NCBI GenBank assembly: GCA_024703855.1 | Contig: CP087965.1 | Span: 4,208,001 to 4,272,000, forward strand | Origin: Polaromonas sp. P2-4 | GTDB taxonomy: Bacteria > Pseudomonadota > Gammaproteobacteria > Burkholderiales > Burkholderiaceae_C | Reading direction: 5' to 3' | Length of the DNA stretch: 64,000 nucleotides | Shown here: positions 1 through 8,689 of the stretch, piece after piece | How positions within the stretch are numbered: the first letter of the stretch is position 1 | Layout: every line of letters begins with the position of its first letter | The notes under the pieces: generated by a model | Databases searched by the model: none | What the model was told of the DNA's origin: nothing | The model's input: only the letters and a program-made list of their open reading frames with translations | Made by a program: the position numbers and the translations under genes

Positions 1-419
1 GTGCTGCAGGAGGCCTACCTGAATATCTGGCGCATTGCGTCCGATTACAAAGCCACGCTGTCGCCGCCCATGGCCTGGATGGGCCTAGTGGTGGCAGCCG
101 CGGCCTTGATTTTTTGCGCCGCCGGGCGGTAGGCCGCGCCGACATGATGCAGGAGCTTGACGATGTGATTTCGGACACGGTCGCGGGCAACTCGCCCAAC
201 CCCATGGACATCGCGCAAGCGAGCGAACAGGCCTGGGCCTTGCACCAGTGCCTGGGCCAGCTTGAGCACAAGCAGCGCGAGGTGTTGAGCCTGGCTTATT
301 TGCGTGACCTGAGCCATGGCGAGCTGGCCGAGCAGCTCAAGCTGCCTTTGGGCACCGTAAAAACCTGGATTCGCCGCGGACTGGAACAATTACGCGGCTG
401 CATGGCGAGGTTTGCATAA
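1..419 (+). CDS. ECF-family RNA polymerase sigma factor (5' partial, frameshifted)
   Basis: This is the C-terminal two thirds of an extracytoplasmic-function sigma factor; the start lies outside the window. The first frame (VLQEAYLNIW...MAWMGL) matches sigma region 2. Near position 95 the frame breaks, one base appearing to be missing in gtggtggcagc, and the expected SRGLDFLRRR continues in another frame. Region 4 follows with the helix-turn-helix LSHGELAEQLKLPLGTVKTW. The anti-sigma gene at 607 follows, separated by two tandem family A repeats, so the two probably form a regulatory pair. The break resembles a sequencing indel more than gene decay because both halves are conserved. Confidence 0.85.
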   Translation, partial: AAGGLPEYLAHCVRLQSHAVAAHGLDGPSGGSRGLDFLRRRAVGRADMMQELDDVISDTVAGNSPNPMDIAQASEQAWALHQCLGQLEHKQREVLSLAYLRDLSHGELAEQLKLPLGTVKTWIRRGLEQLRGCMARFA

Positions 420-423
420 GGTA

Positions 424-588
424 TGGCCCCCACGCTTGTCGCTTCGCGTACTGCGCTGCCCCCGAGGGGGCTAATTTCCCTTGGGGCGGCCCGGCGGAAA
501 ATTCGGCCCCCACGCTTGTCAGTTCACGCAATACGCGGCCCCCCGAGGGGGCTGTGCTTGCTTGGGGCGGCCCGGCGCTGCGCACCGT
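424..588. repeat. Family A palindromic repeat, two tandem copies (A1, A2)
   Basis: Two adjacent copies, about 424-499 and 506-585, each run from GGCCCCCACGCTTGTC through an inner palindrome (CCCCCGAGGGGG) to CTTGGGGCGGCCCGGCG. They fill almost the whole gap between the sigma factor and anti-sigma genes. Related copies lie near 17.7, 30.6, 36.0, 38.0 and 48.4 kb. The copies are nearly stop-free in several frames. Confidence 0.85.
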
Positions 589-606
589 TGCCCCTGAGAT
601 TGCATC

Positions 607-1380
607 ATGAATATTTCAAACAACCCTATTTTGATGGAGCAACTGGCAGCGAGTTACGCGCTGGGCACCTTGCGCGGTGGCGCACGCCGCCGTTTTGAAG
701 CGCTGGCGCGGGACAACGCCACGCTGCGTGCGGCGGCGCTGATCTGGCAAGGCCGCCTGGCTTCGGTGGCTGAACTCCAGCCCCAGGCCGCACCCAGCCC
801 GGCGGTGTGGAAACGCATTGAAAACCTCGTCAAGGCCGACAAAGAGGCGCAAGCCATGCAGGTTGCACGTGCAAAACCTGTTGCTGCGGGCGGCTGGTGG
901 GCCAGTCTGGGCTGGTGGCGCGGCGCTGCGGGCGTGGGCGCCCTGGCTGCCGTGGTCGCCGTGGTCACAGGGCTGAACCTGAACACGCAATTGAGCGGGC
1001 AGGTGCAGGAACTCACTGCCAAGCTCTCCGCCACGCCTGACATTCAATACGTGGCCGTGCTGGCGGACGACAAGGCTTCGGCGTCCATGCTGGTGACCTT
1101 TGACCCCAAAAACAAAAAGCTTTTGCTCAAGCGAGTCGGCGCTTTTCGTGAGCAGGCTGACAAGTCGCTGCAGCTCTGGGCCTTGCCGCCCGGCAGCGGC
1201 CCCAGATCGCTGGGTGTGTTGGGCAGTGAGGCGGTGGTTCGCCTGACTGCCGCCGACAGCGACGTGCACGAAGTGCCCATGCTGGCCATCAGCCTGGAGC
1301 CCAAGGGCGGTGTGCCGGCGGGCAGTGGGCCGAGCGGGCCGGTGCTGTTCAAAAGCGCGCTGATTCAGACGGCGCAGTAG
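607..1380 (+). CDS. Anti-sigma factor, RskA-like
   Basis: A 257-residue protein with a short cytosolic N-terminal part (residues 1 to about 100, including LAASYALGTLRGGARRRFEAL, the anti-sigma zinc-finger-like region seen in RskA proteins), one membrane segment around residues 103-122 (GVGALAAVVAVVTGL) and a periplasmic RskA C-terminal domain ending near ISLEPKGGVP and GPVLF. Family members bind and hold an ECF sigma factor at the membrane. The sigma gene directly upstream is the obvious partner. The gene is intact, starts at ATG 607 and is followed by a strong hairpin terminator. Confidence 0.85.
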   Translation: MNISNNPILMEQLAASYALGTLRGGARRRFEALARDNATLRAAALIWQGRLASVAELQPQAAPSPAVWKRIENLVKADKEAQAMQVARAKPVAAGGWWASLGWWRGAAGVGALAAVVAVVTGLNLNTQLSGQVQELTAKLSATPDIQYVAVLADDKASASMLVTFDPKNKKLLLKRVGAFREQADKSLQLWALPPGSGPRSLGVLGSEAVVRLTAADSDVHEVPMLAISLEPKGGVPAGSGPSGPVLFKSALIQTAQ

Positions 1381-1403
1381 CTATCAACCAAGACGGTACT
1401 TAT

Positions 1404-1430
1404 AAAAAGGGGCTTTGAACGCCCCTTTTT
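1404..1430. terminator. Bidirectional rho-independent terminator
   Basis: AAAAAGGGGC, a 7-base loop and GCCCCTTTTT form a perfect hairpin with T- and A-runs on both sides. It lies between the convergent anti-sigma gene and the glycine-zipper gene and can serve both. Confidence 0.9.
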
Positions 1431-1444
1431 ATGGTCCTGAAAGC

Positions 1445-2191
1445 TCAGCGCCAGTGGCCGTGATGATGCCCGCCGCCTGAAATCCGGCTGTAGCCGAAGT
1501 TCAGCGAGAGCCCAATGGGTGGGTAATAAGGCTGGGCGTAGTAAGGCTGGGCGTAATAGGCCGGGTACACCATCGGTTGCACATAGGTGGTGGACTGCTG
1601 GATGTAGGCAGGCTGCACGCTATAAGCCGGCTGCACTGGCGCAGGCTGAATGTAGGTCTGGGGCTGGGCGGGCAGGCCTGCTTGAGGTGCGGGCGTCATG
1701 GCACCGACTGGCGTCACCTGCAGCCGCACATAGGGGCCGGGGTCGTTGGCCATCTGCACGTTGTACTGCGTGCCCTGGTATTCATACACCACGTTGTAGT
1801 GGCTGGGGCGGTTTTCGTAGTAAGTCTGCGTCGTGCATTGCTGCACGTTTTGGACCTGGTTGTTGGGGCCCTCGATGCGGTCACCAATCACGGCGCCACC
1901 CACCAGGCCGATCATGGTGGCCACAGCCCGGCCGCCGCCATTGCCAATCGCGTTGCCGGCGGCCCCGCCGGCCAAAGCGCCCACCAGTGCGCCGGCGCCC
2001 GATTTGGGGGCCTGTGTGATCACGGCCTGGTTGCTGCACACCTGGCGCGGCACGGCCACTTGCTGCACCACGGGCGTGCTGGAAATCACCCGCGCCAGAA
2101 TGTCCATGGCAGAGGCCGGCACGGCAGCCATGCCGGCTGCGACTGCAACGGTAGATGTAAGCAGTGTTTTTGTAAGCAGTGCGGTTTTCAT
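1445..2191 (-). CDS. Glycine-zipper 2TM-domain surface protein
   Basis: A 248-residue exported protein. Residues 1-28 form a signal peptide (basic MKTALLTK, hydrophobic core, ASA cleavage site). Around residues 65-105 is a glycine-zipper segment (GALVGALAGGAAGNAIGNGGG...GLVGGAVIGD) of the Rickettsia 17-kDa antigen type. The following part carries a conserved QCTTQTYYENRP stretch typical of proteobacterial relatives. The C-terminal third is rich in proline, glutamine and tyrosine (repeated YAQPYYAQPYY) and ends in a His-rich tail, HHHGHWR. It is probably an outer-envelope protein of unknown exact role. It converges on the anti-sigma gene. A shorter upstream frame through 2270 was not chosen because the signal peptide fixes the start. 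Confidence 0.8.
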   Translation of the reverse strand: MKTALLTKTLLTSTVAVAAGMAAVPASAMDILARVISSTPVVQQVAVPRQVCSNQAVITQAPKSGAGALVGALAGGAAGNAIGNGGGRAVATMIGLVGGAVIGDRIEGPNNQVQNVQQCTTQTYYENRPSHYNVVYEYQGTQYNVQMANDPGPYVRLQVTPVGAMTPAPQAGLPAQPQTYIQPAPVQPAYSVQPAYIQQSTTYVQPMVYPAYYAQPYYAQPYYPPIGLSLNFGYSRISGGGHHHGHWR

Positions 2192-2403
2192 GATTCAACC
2201 CTTTTTTCAGCGAACTGCTGAAGCTGAACCGTTTTGACGGGTTCAGCCGTGGCGCGGTTTGCAGCTTCAACTACAGTTCTGGTGACAGTTCTGATTTTAA
2301 TTATTCAGAGTCGTTTTGAGGCGCCGAGTTCGGAAAATCGACTGTAAAGCTGGCTACGCGGGAATATTGCTTGAAAACTAAGCGAATTGCCGCCTTGACA
2401 TCC

Positions 2404-2747
2404 TCAAATCCGGCCAGCCCAGGCGGCTTCATCAAAGCCGACCGTGATGTCTTTGCCCCACTCGACAACCGGGCGCTTGATGACACTGGGCTGAGTCGTC
2501 ATCAGCGCCTGGGCACTGGCGGCATCGTGCACAGCTGCCTGCGCGCTGGCGTCCAGCTTGCGCCAGGTCGTGCCTTTGCGATTAAGCAGCGTCTCCCAGC
2601 CGGCGGCCTCGGCCCACAGCGCCAGTTTTTGCGCGGGAACGCCTTGTTTTTTGAAATCGTGGAACTGGTAGTCCACACCCTGGTCGCTGAACCAGGCGCG
2701 AGCCTTTTGACCGTGTCGCAATTGGGAATGCCGTAAAGAACAATCAT
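2404..2747 (-). CDS. ArsC/Spx-family (YffB-like) thioredoxin-fold protein, frameshifted
   Basis: Starts MIVLYGIPNCDTVK, the single-cysteine active-site beginning of the ArsC/Spx/YffB family, and continues in a shifted frame as ARAWFSDQGVDYQFHDFKKQGV to the C-terminal motif SVIKRPVVEW, where the conserved RP is seen. The frame breaks around 2705-2710; one extra A in the AAAA run after GTC restores it, which suggests a homopolymer deletion. Length (about 114 residues) is normal. Members are related to arsenate reductase, but YffB-type proteins have no confirmed reductase function. Confidence 0.75.
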
Positions 2748-2826
2748 GCCGCGGATTGTGCGCGAAAAAAAGGGCGGGCATGATGCCCGCCCCATAGAGG
2801 CTGCAAAGGAGAGGAGCAGCAGCCTT

Positions 2827-4063
2827 TTACTCGAACGAGATCCGGGTCGCCACGATGCGGGTGCTGGCGTTGGTAGGGTCGGAGGCGGTACCCTTGACCT
2901 CGACCCGGGAGCCGTTGGTCAAGCCGGCGACGGGGCCCGAATAGGTGACTTCGACGGCCAACCCGCCGCTGCTGGTCAGCGTGAAGGTGGTGGGTGTCAG
3001 GTTGGACACCGTGCCATGCAGTTCGAATTCGAGGTTGTCAACTTCGTTGTTGTCTTCGATCCGGACCCGCTCGGCGATCAGCACGCCGCTGCTCAAGCGG
3101 CCCTTGACCCTGAACCCGGGCGCCCAGCACGATGCCGGCCGTGCCGTCGTCAAACCTGACATTGGCGCCACTGGCATCCACGGGAATGCCGGCCACGCTG
3201 AAACTGGTGAAGGATGCGCCGCGCGCCGTGATGATGCCTTCCACGTCGGCTTCATCGCGGTCTTCGTTGGCGTTTTCGGGCGGGCGGATGCGGGTGGCTG
3301 TCCACACCGCCGGAGCGGGTGTCTGAGCCTGTACGCGCACACGGACCAGCGTGCCGTCTGCAGGCGTGATCCGGACTTCATCGGCGGGCGTCGTCAGATA
3401 GCTGATCTGGATCGAGCCGATTGCGAAGGTCTTTGTGGTCGCGTTGTGACCCGAGGCAATACCCTGGATCTTGAAGACGTTGGGCGCGTTCTTCTTCTCG
3501 ATGAACGTCGCCTGCATCCGGTTGGCCGCCGGGTCGAGCACGCCGTGCACCTCCAGGATGTCGCCGACCGCCAGGGATTGGAAGCCTCCCGGGATGGATG
3601 TGTCAAAAATGGTGCTTCCGGTGATCTCCACCGTCTGTCCCAGGATCACCAGCGTGCGCGGGTTTGCCGTGGCAGCCGAGATGCTGCTGATGGGGCCCTG
3701 CAGTTCCCCGCCCACGACGATGGACGTCGCGGTGGCCGTGGTGCTGGCGCCGGTGGTGGTCGTCTTCGACCCCTTCACGGTGGTGAGCATGCCGAGTTTC
3801 AGGCGGCTGCGATCCATGGGTGCGCCGTCGTCGTCGACGATGCTGGCACTCTGATCCTCAAACCGGATGCCATTGACAATGATGGAGCCAAAGCCGGTGA
3901 TGGGTCCCGCCGAGAACGAGCCGGTCCCACCACTGCTGACGCCGGCCACACCGCCGCCGCCGCCGCCGCAGCCCGCCAGCGCCAGGGCACTGCCCAGCAG
4001 AGTCAACAGTCCTTCCCGGCGGGTGATGCCATCGGCGACCGGGGTGTTCAGTGCGTTTTTCAT
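2827..4063 (-). CDS. DUF5666-domain lipoprotein-like protein, frameshifted
   Basis: N-terminus ITRREGLLTLLGSALALAGCGGGGGG has a Tat-like RR pair followed by a lipobox-like LAGC, so it is probably an exported lipoprotein. The rest is a chain of beta-rich DUF5666 units (ITGFGSIIVNGIRFED; LAVGDILEVHGVLD; FKIQGIASGHN; RLSSGVLIAERV; NGSRVEVKG). The frame breaks near 3115-3125, where a single-base indel joins the two halves. About 410 residues when joined. Its ATG overlaps the stop of the DUF6502 gene (ATGA), implying translational coupling. No biochemical function is known to me. Confidence 0.75.
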
Positions 4064-4968
4064 GATATGCGCTCCTCGGGGGGTAGGGGGATGGGTGATT
4101 CCGCAGGCGTTGCCATGGCCTGCGACCAGGTGAAGAGGCCAATGCGCAGGCTTTGGTCCTGCGCCCGACCGGATGCCCGGTCGACCTCGATCATTTGTTC
4201 CAGCTGCGGTGCGACCTGCGCCAGCAGCGCACGCCATTGATGCGTCATCAGCTCGCGCGCCTGGGCCAGCGACTCGGCGGACAGTTCGTCGGCGAAGATG
4301 GCCTGTTCAATATGCTGCTTGCCGTCCTGCAGCACGTTGGCCACGGCCGCGCTGAAATGGTCGCCCACGTTGTCGCCCAGAAAGGCCAGCATGCGGGCCC
4401 AGTCGCCATGCGGTACAAACGCTTCGCGCAGCAACTGCACGCTGTCGCTGGCGGAATCGTAGGCGGCCAGTTGCAGCCGGCACAACTCGTCGAGCAGCGT
4501 TCGCGGATGTACGTCTTGCGTGGCCGATTGGGCCAAGCTCTCGAAACTCGGGGCCGGCCCATGCCGTGGCAGTTTGAGTGGTTTGTTGTCCGCATCACGC
4601 AGCGCGGGGTCGGACAGCCAGTGCGTGAACAGCTCGGTAATGGGTGAGCGTTGGGGTTCCCGGTTTGATTCGGGCTGGCGCTCGAGTCTGGCAACCTCGC
4701 GCCGGGTCAGCCCGGTCGCGGCGCTGATACGGCTGATGAGGCGGGTGGATGTCTGGGCCGGGTGGGCCTCGCGCGCCGCCTTCACGAAGGCCCCGCGAAG
4801 CCGGTCTTCCACAGCGCGAATGCGGATGCCCTTGGCGATGCAAAGCTGGGCCAACGGCGCAAACACGCCGTCCAGCGCATCGAGCACGGCCTGCTGGTCT
4901 GCACTCAGGGCATCCATGGCAGACGTGTCTTCGGGCGGAGACATAAGCGGATCTGACGGATTTTTCAT
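4060..4968 (-). CDS. DUF6502-family protein, putative helix-turn-helix regulator
   Basis: An intact 302-residue protein. An N-terminal region around residues 55-95 contains RLISRISAATGLTRREVARLER, which reads as a helix-turn-helix. The rest is helical with no membrane segment, including the TELFTHWLSDPALRD and HPRTLLDELCRL blocks typical of the DUF6502 family. It is the first gene of a two-gene unit with the DUF5666 gene (4-base overlap). A perfect inverted repeat sits 16-36 bases upstream of its start, so autoregulation is a reasonable guess. The family assignment is from memory of the motifs. Confidence 0.65.
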   Translation of the reverse strand: MKNPSDPLMSPPEDTSAMDALSADQQAVLDALDGVFAPLAQLCIAKGIRIRAVEDRLRGAFVKAAREAHPAQTSTRLISRISAATGLTRREVARLERQPESNREPQRSPITELFTHWLSDPALRDADNKPLKLPRHGPAPSFESLAQSATQDVHPRTLLDELCRLQLAAYDSASDSVQLLREAFVPHGDWARMLAFLGDNVGDHFSAAVANVLQDGKQHIEQAIFADELSAESLAQARELMTHQWRALLAQVAPQLEQMIEVDRASGRAQDQSLRIGLFTWSQAMATPAESPIPLPPEERIS

Positions 4969-4983
4969 GGTTGTTTTTAGTTT

Positions 4984-5004
4984 AAATGTGCTTACTGCAC
5001 ATTT
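4984..5004. promoter_or_regulatory. Candidate operator: perfect inverted repeat
   Basis: AAATGTGC-TTACT-GCACATTT, an 8-bp perfect inverted repeat with a 5-bp spacer, just upstream of the leftward DUF6502 gene. The size and position suit a dimeric regulator. Confidence 0.5.
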
Positions 5005-5384
5005 CTAGAGGGAAGTTGTAACTATTGACGTATCGCCGGCCCGGCGTCTGTTCTGTTTTCAGTGGCCGGTTGTTGCAGGAAAACGCCCGCGTTTTTTGAC
5101 ATTGTGGAACGGGTCGGCCACTTTTTGGACAGTGAGAGTGAGCCAGGCGCGAACTTTTTTGACCGTATCGGCACTGGGGAGTTCCTCAGCGCACCCTCAG
5201 GCCGTGATTTCGGTATTTCTAAGTGAAAAAGGCCATTTGTCCTTATTCAATGGGCGTAAGTAGCTATTAAAATAATAGCAAAAACGCATCTGACCGCCAG
5301 GCCAAAGGGTCGAAACAACAACACTGGAATAATGCAAAACTTGCTTACGAATCTTTCGTAGAGCCCCACTTTCATGGATGCCCA
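5005..5384. other. Intergenic region between divergent genes
   Basis: No gene is seen in these 380 bases. It must hold the promoters of the leftward DUF6502 gene and rightward pip. It contains a family B half-copy at 5263-5279 (GCTATTA-AAA-TAATAGC). Confidence 0.5.
5263..5279. repeat. Family B repeat, partial copy (second hairpin only)
   Basis: GCTATTAAAATAATAGC is the AT-rich hairpin that forms one half of the family B element seen complete near 51.8 and 58.8 kb. Confidence 0.55.
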
Positions 5385-6440
5385 ATGACCTCTTCGGCCA
5401 CCCCTAGCCCAGCCCCCGCTGCTACGCTTTACCCGCCCATCGAGCCTTTTCGCACGGGCACGCTCGACACCGGCGACGGCCATTCGGTTTACTGGGAGAT
5501 GTGTGGCAACCCGAACGGCAAGCCGGCGGTTTTTCTGCATGGCGGGCCGGGCGCGGGCTGCTCGCCCGACCACCGGCGGCTGTTTGATCCCGAGCGCTAC
5601 TGTGTTTTGCTGTTCGACCAGCGCGGCTGCGGCCGCTCGCGCCCCAGCGCCTCGCTGGACAACAACACGACCTGGCATCTGGTCGCCGACATTGAGCGGC
5701 TGCGCACCCTGCTGGGCGTGGAGCGCTGGCTGGTGTTTGGCGGCTCCTGGGGCAGCACGCTGGCGCTGGCTTATGCGCAGACGCACCCAGAGCGGGTGTC
5801 GGAACTGATCGTCAGGGGGATATTCACCCTGCGGCGGGACGAGTTGCTCTGGTACTACCAGGAGGGGGCCTCCTGGGTGTTTCCGGACCTGTGGGCGTCG
5901 TTTTTGGCGCCCATTCCCGAAGCCGAACGCGGTGACCTGATCGCGGCTTATCGCAAGCGCCTGACGGGCTCAGACCGGGCCCAGCAACTGGCCGCCGCCA
6001 AGGCGTGGAGCTTGTGGGAGGGCCAGACCATCACCTTGCTGCCCGACCCGGCCTCCAAGGCCAAGCACAGCGGCGATGACTTTGCCCTGGCTTTTGCCCG
6101 CGTCGAAAACCACTATTTCGTGCATGCCGGCTGGCTGGACGAGGGCCAGCTGATTCGCGACGCCGGCAAGCTCGCCGGGATTCCGGGTGTCATCGTGCAG
6201 GGGCGCTATGACATCTGCACGCCCGCCAAAACGGCCTGGGACCTGCACCGCGCCTGGCCCAGCGCGGACTTTCACCTGGTCGACGGTGCCGGCCATGCCT
6301 ATAACGAGCCCGGCATTCTTGACCAGCTGATGGCAGCACTCAAGCGCTTGCGCGCTGAGGCGGCTTCAAGCCAGGCGGCGAGCCGGGGCTTTGCCCTTGC
6401 GCGACAATGCGGGCCGTATGGAAGATATGAAAACTCTTGA
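5385..6440 (+). CDS. pip: Proline iminopeptidase
   Basis: A 351-residue alpha/beta hydrolase of peptidase family S33, which removes N-terminal proline from peptides in the cytosol. Visible motifs are the oxyanion loop HGGPGAGC (about residues 51-58), the nucleophile elbow GGSWGS (Ser about 122), GRYDICTP with the acid residue, and GAGHAYNEP with the catalytic His. The family-typical LFDQRGCGRS stretch is present. The gene is intact. Its last 23 bases overlap the start of folC, so the two are probably co-transcribed. Confidence 0.9.
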   Translation: MTSSATPSPAPAATLYPPIEPFRTGTLDTGDGHSVYWEMCGNPNGKPAVFLHGGPGAGCSPDHRRLFDPERYCVLLFDQRGCGRSRPSASLDNNTTWHLVADIERLRTLLGVERWLVFGGSWGSTLALAYAQTHPERVSELIVRGIFTLRRDELLWYYQEGASWVFPDLWASFLAPIPEAERGDLIAAYRKRLTGSDRAQQLAAAKAWSLWEGQTITLLPDPASKAKHSGDDFALAFARVENHYFVHAGWLDEGQLIRDAGKLAGIPGVIVQGRYDICTPAKTAWDLHRAWPSADFHLVDGAGHAYNEPGILDQLMAALKRLRAEAASSQAASRGFALARQCGPYGRYENS

Positions 6441-7728
6441 CGAATGGCTGGCCTATTGCGAGCACCTGCACCCCAAAAGCATAGACATGGGGCTGGAACG
6501 CGTGAAGGCCGTGGCCCAGCGCATGGGGCTGGCGTTTGCCTGTCCCGTCATCACGGTGGCCGGCACCAATGGCAAAGGCTCGACCTGCGCCATGTTAGAG
6601 GCCATCTTGCTGCAGGCCGGCTACCGCACCGGGGTGTTTACCTCGCCGCATCTGGTGCATTTTGAAGAGCGTTGCCGGGTCCGCGGCGACATCGTAGGTG
6701 CTACAGAATTGGTAGCAGCTTTCGCCCGTGTTGAACGGGCTAGAGTCCAAAATGGTGATGAAATTACGCTCACCTACTTTGAATTCACGACACTCGCCAT
6801 CCTGCAACTGCTGGCGGATGCCCCGCTTGACGTTGTCATCCTGGAAGTGGGCCTGGGTGGCCGTCTGGATGCGGTGAATATTATTGACACCGATTGCGCC
6901 GTGATCACCAGCATAGACCTGGACCACATGGAGTTCTTGGGCAATGACCGCGAAAGCATAGGCCGGGAAAAAGCCGGCATCATGCGCGCTGGCAAGCCGG
7001 TGGTGGTGAGTGACCCGGTGCCGCCGCAAAGCATTCTTGATCATGCGGCCCAAGTAGGCGCCGACTTGTGGCGTTTTGGGAATGACTTCAATTTTTCGGG
7101 CGACAAGCAGCAATGGGGCTGGGCTGGCCGTGGCCGGCGTTACGCCGGGCTGGCTTACCCGGAGCTGCGCGGTGCCAACCAGCTGGTGAACGCCTCCGGC
7201 GTGCTGGCGGCGCTGACGGCCCTGCGCGAGCGCCTGCCTGTCACTGCCCAAGCCGTGCGCAACGGCCTGTCCATGGTCGAGTTGCCCGGGCGTTTTCAGA
7301 TTGTTCCGGGCCAGCCGACGCTGGTGCTGGATGTGGCGCACAACCCGCATTCGGTGGCAGCGCTGGCCGAAAACCTCGATGCCATGGGGTTTTATCCGTG
7401 CACCCACGCCGTGTTTGGTGCCATGGCCGACAAAGACCTGGCCCCCATGCTGACCCGGGTGAGCCCGCTGATCGACAAGTGGTATTTCACCGATTTGCCG
7501 ACGGCGCGGGCCGCCACCGCAGAGGCTCTGCAGGCCAAATGGGCGGCGGTGCAAACCCGCTCCGACGTGAGCGCCAGCACTTACAAATCACCTGAGCTGG
7601 CTCTGCAGGCGGCTGTCAAGGCGGCAAACCCCACTGATAGAATCGTGGTGTTCGGTTCGTTCTACACGGTGGGCGGTATTTTGAAAGACGGCGTGCCGCG
7701 TCTTTTGGCCCCGCACCTGGCCGCCTGA
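6418..7728 (+). CDS. folC: Bifunctional folylpolyglutamate synthase/dihydrofolate synthase
   Basis: Adds glutamate to dihydropteroate and folates. The P-loop AGTNGKGST lies near residue 50, followed by FTSPHLVHFEERCRV, the ALDH-like GLGGRLDAVN and SIDLDHMEFLG metal-binding segment, and the C-terminal domain with DVAHNPHS. Start taken at ATG 6418 (MEDMKTLDEWL), though ATG 6427 is equally good. The frame is intact. Residues around 95-112 (GATELVAAFARVERARVQ) are encoded by DNA matching the family B repeat (6698-6752), yet the protein stays in frame and still reads into LTYFEFTTLAIL. Confidence 0.93.
   Translation: MEDMKTLDEWLAYCEHLHPKSIDMGLERVKAVAQRMGLAFACPVITVAGTNGKGSTCAMLEAILLQAGYRTGVFTSPHLVHFEERCRVRGDIVGATELVAAFARVERARVQNGDEITLTYFEFTTLAILQLLADAPLDVVILEVGLGGRLDAVNIIDTDCAVITSIDLDHMEFLGNDRESIGREKAGIMRAGKPVVVSDPVPPQSILDHAAQVGADLWRFGNDFNFSGDKQQWGWAGRGRRYAGLAYPELRGANQLVNASGVLAALTALRERLPVTAQAVRNGLSMVELPGRFQIVPGQPTLVLDVAHNPHSVAALAENLDAMGFYPCTHAVFGAMADKDLAPMLTRVSPLIDKWYFTDLPTARAATAEALQAKWAAVQTRSDVSASTYKSPELALQAAVKAANPTDRIVVFGSFYTVGGILKDGVPRLLAPHLAA
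6698..6752 (-). repeat. Family B repeat inside folC
   Basis: On the minus strand this reads CTAGCCCGTTCAACACGGGC followed by an AAGCTGCTACCAATTCTGTAGC stretch, with two hairpins (GCCCGTgttgaACGGGC at 6724-6740 and GCTACagaattGGTAGC at 6700-6716). It matches the intergenic family B copies in layout and is read in frame by folC. Confidence 0.6.
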
Positions 7729-7842
7729 AGCCGAAAGCCTGAAGAGCTTGCATAAACCACCTTGCTGTCTGGCGTTTTCATCGCCAGCGCTTGGGCAGGC
7801 CGACAGACCACGCTAACCGTCAACGGATTTCCAACTCACACC

Positions 7843-8668
7843 ATGCCGTTTTTCAACTTCCGCCGGGGCGGCTCAAGTGCTGCTCCCACTGCCGCCGGGT
7901 CAGCCGCTCAAACGGAAAGCGTGGAAGCCATACGCAAACGCGCCAAGCACCGCCTGATTGGCGCTGCCGTGCTGGTGCTGCTGGGCGTAGTGGGTTTTCC
8001 GCTGCTGTTTGATACCCAGCCGCGGCCTATTGCCGTCGATATTCCTATTGAAATTCCCGGTAAAAACACGGTGAAACCGCTGGCGCCTCCCAGGCCGACC
8101 GCACCGGCCGCAGTGACTGCGCCTGCGTCGGCACGTGGTGAAAAAGTGGCCGCCGCGGCCAGCCTGGCACCCAAAGAAGAAATCTTGCCATCAAAACCGG
8201 TGCCAGCCCTTTCTGTACAAGCGCCATCAGCTATCAAAAACGAAGCAAAGCCCGATACAAAACCCGATACAAAACCCGAGGTGAAACCGGAAGTAAAAGC
8301 CCAGGCTAAACCCGAAGCCAAGCCTGAAGCCAAGGTGGAATCCAAACCGGCTCCCAAGCCACCCGCTGCAAGCGACGATGCCGCGCGCGCCAGCGCCCTG
8401 CTCAACGGTGGCGCAGCGAAGGTGCCGCCGGTTGAAGCCGAAGGCCGCGTGATCGTGCAGGTCGGTGCCTTTGCCGATGCGGCCAAGGCCCGCGAAGCGT
8501 CTCAAGCTGGAAAAGGCCGGCCTCAAAACCTACACCCAGGTCGCTGAAACCAAAGATGGCAAACGCATCCGCGTCCGCGTCGGGCCATTTGCCAGCAAGG
8601 CCGAGGCTGAAAAGGCCGCCAGCAAAATCAAGTCCCTTGATTTACCGGTCGCCATCCTGACCTTGTAA
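7843..8668 (+). CDS. SPOR-domain protein (DedD-like), frameshifted
   Basis: Start at ATG 7843 (MPFFNFRRGG). A short cytosolic part is followed by one membrane segment near residues 44-60 (LIGAAVLVLLGVVGFPLLF), then a Pro/Ala/Lys-rich periplasmic linker with repeats KPDTKPDTKPEVKPEVK and KPEAKPEAK, and a C-terminal SPOR domain (VIVQVGAFADAAKA ... LKTYTQV ... IRVRVGPFASKAEAEKAASKIK). SPOR domains bind denuded septal peptidoglycan. The frame breaks inside SPOR near 8495; one extra C (GAA GCG CGT CTC) restores it. The position between folC and cvpA is the usual one in beta-proteobacteria. Confidence 0.85.
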
Positions 8669-8689
8669 AAGCAAGTCTTCTGGATATTC

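Noticed and set aside
2301..2486. Small leftward open frame before the ArsC-like gene end
   Set aside because: It overlaps the conserved 3' end of the ArsC-like gene in another frame and has no recognisable features.
8240..8360. Repeats in the SPOR-protein linker as a mobile repeat
   Set aside because: KPDTKPDTKPEVKPEVK is an ordinary low-complexity Pro/Lys linker found in many SPOR proteins and does not match families A or B.
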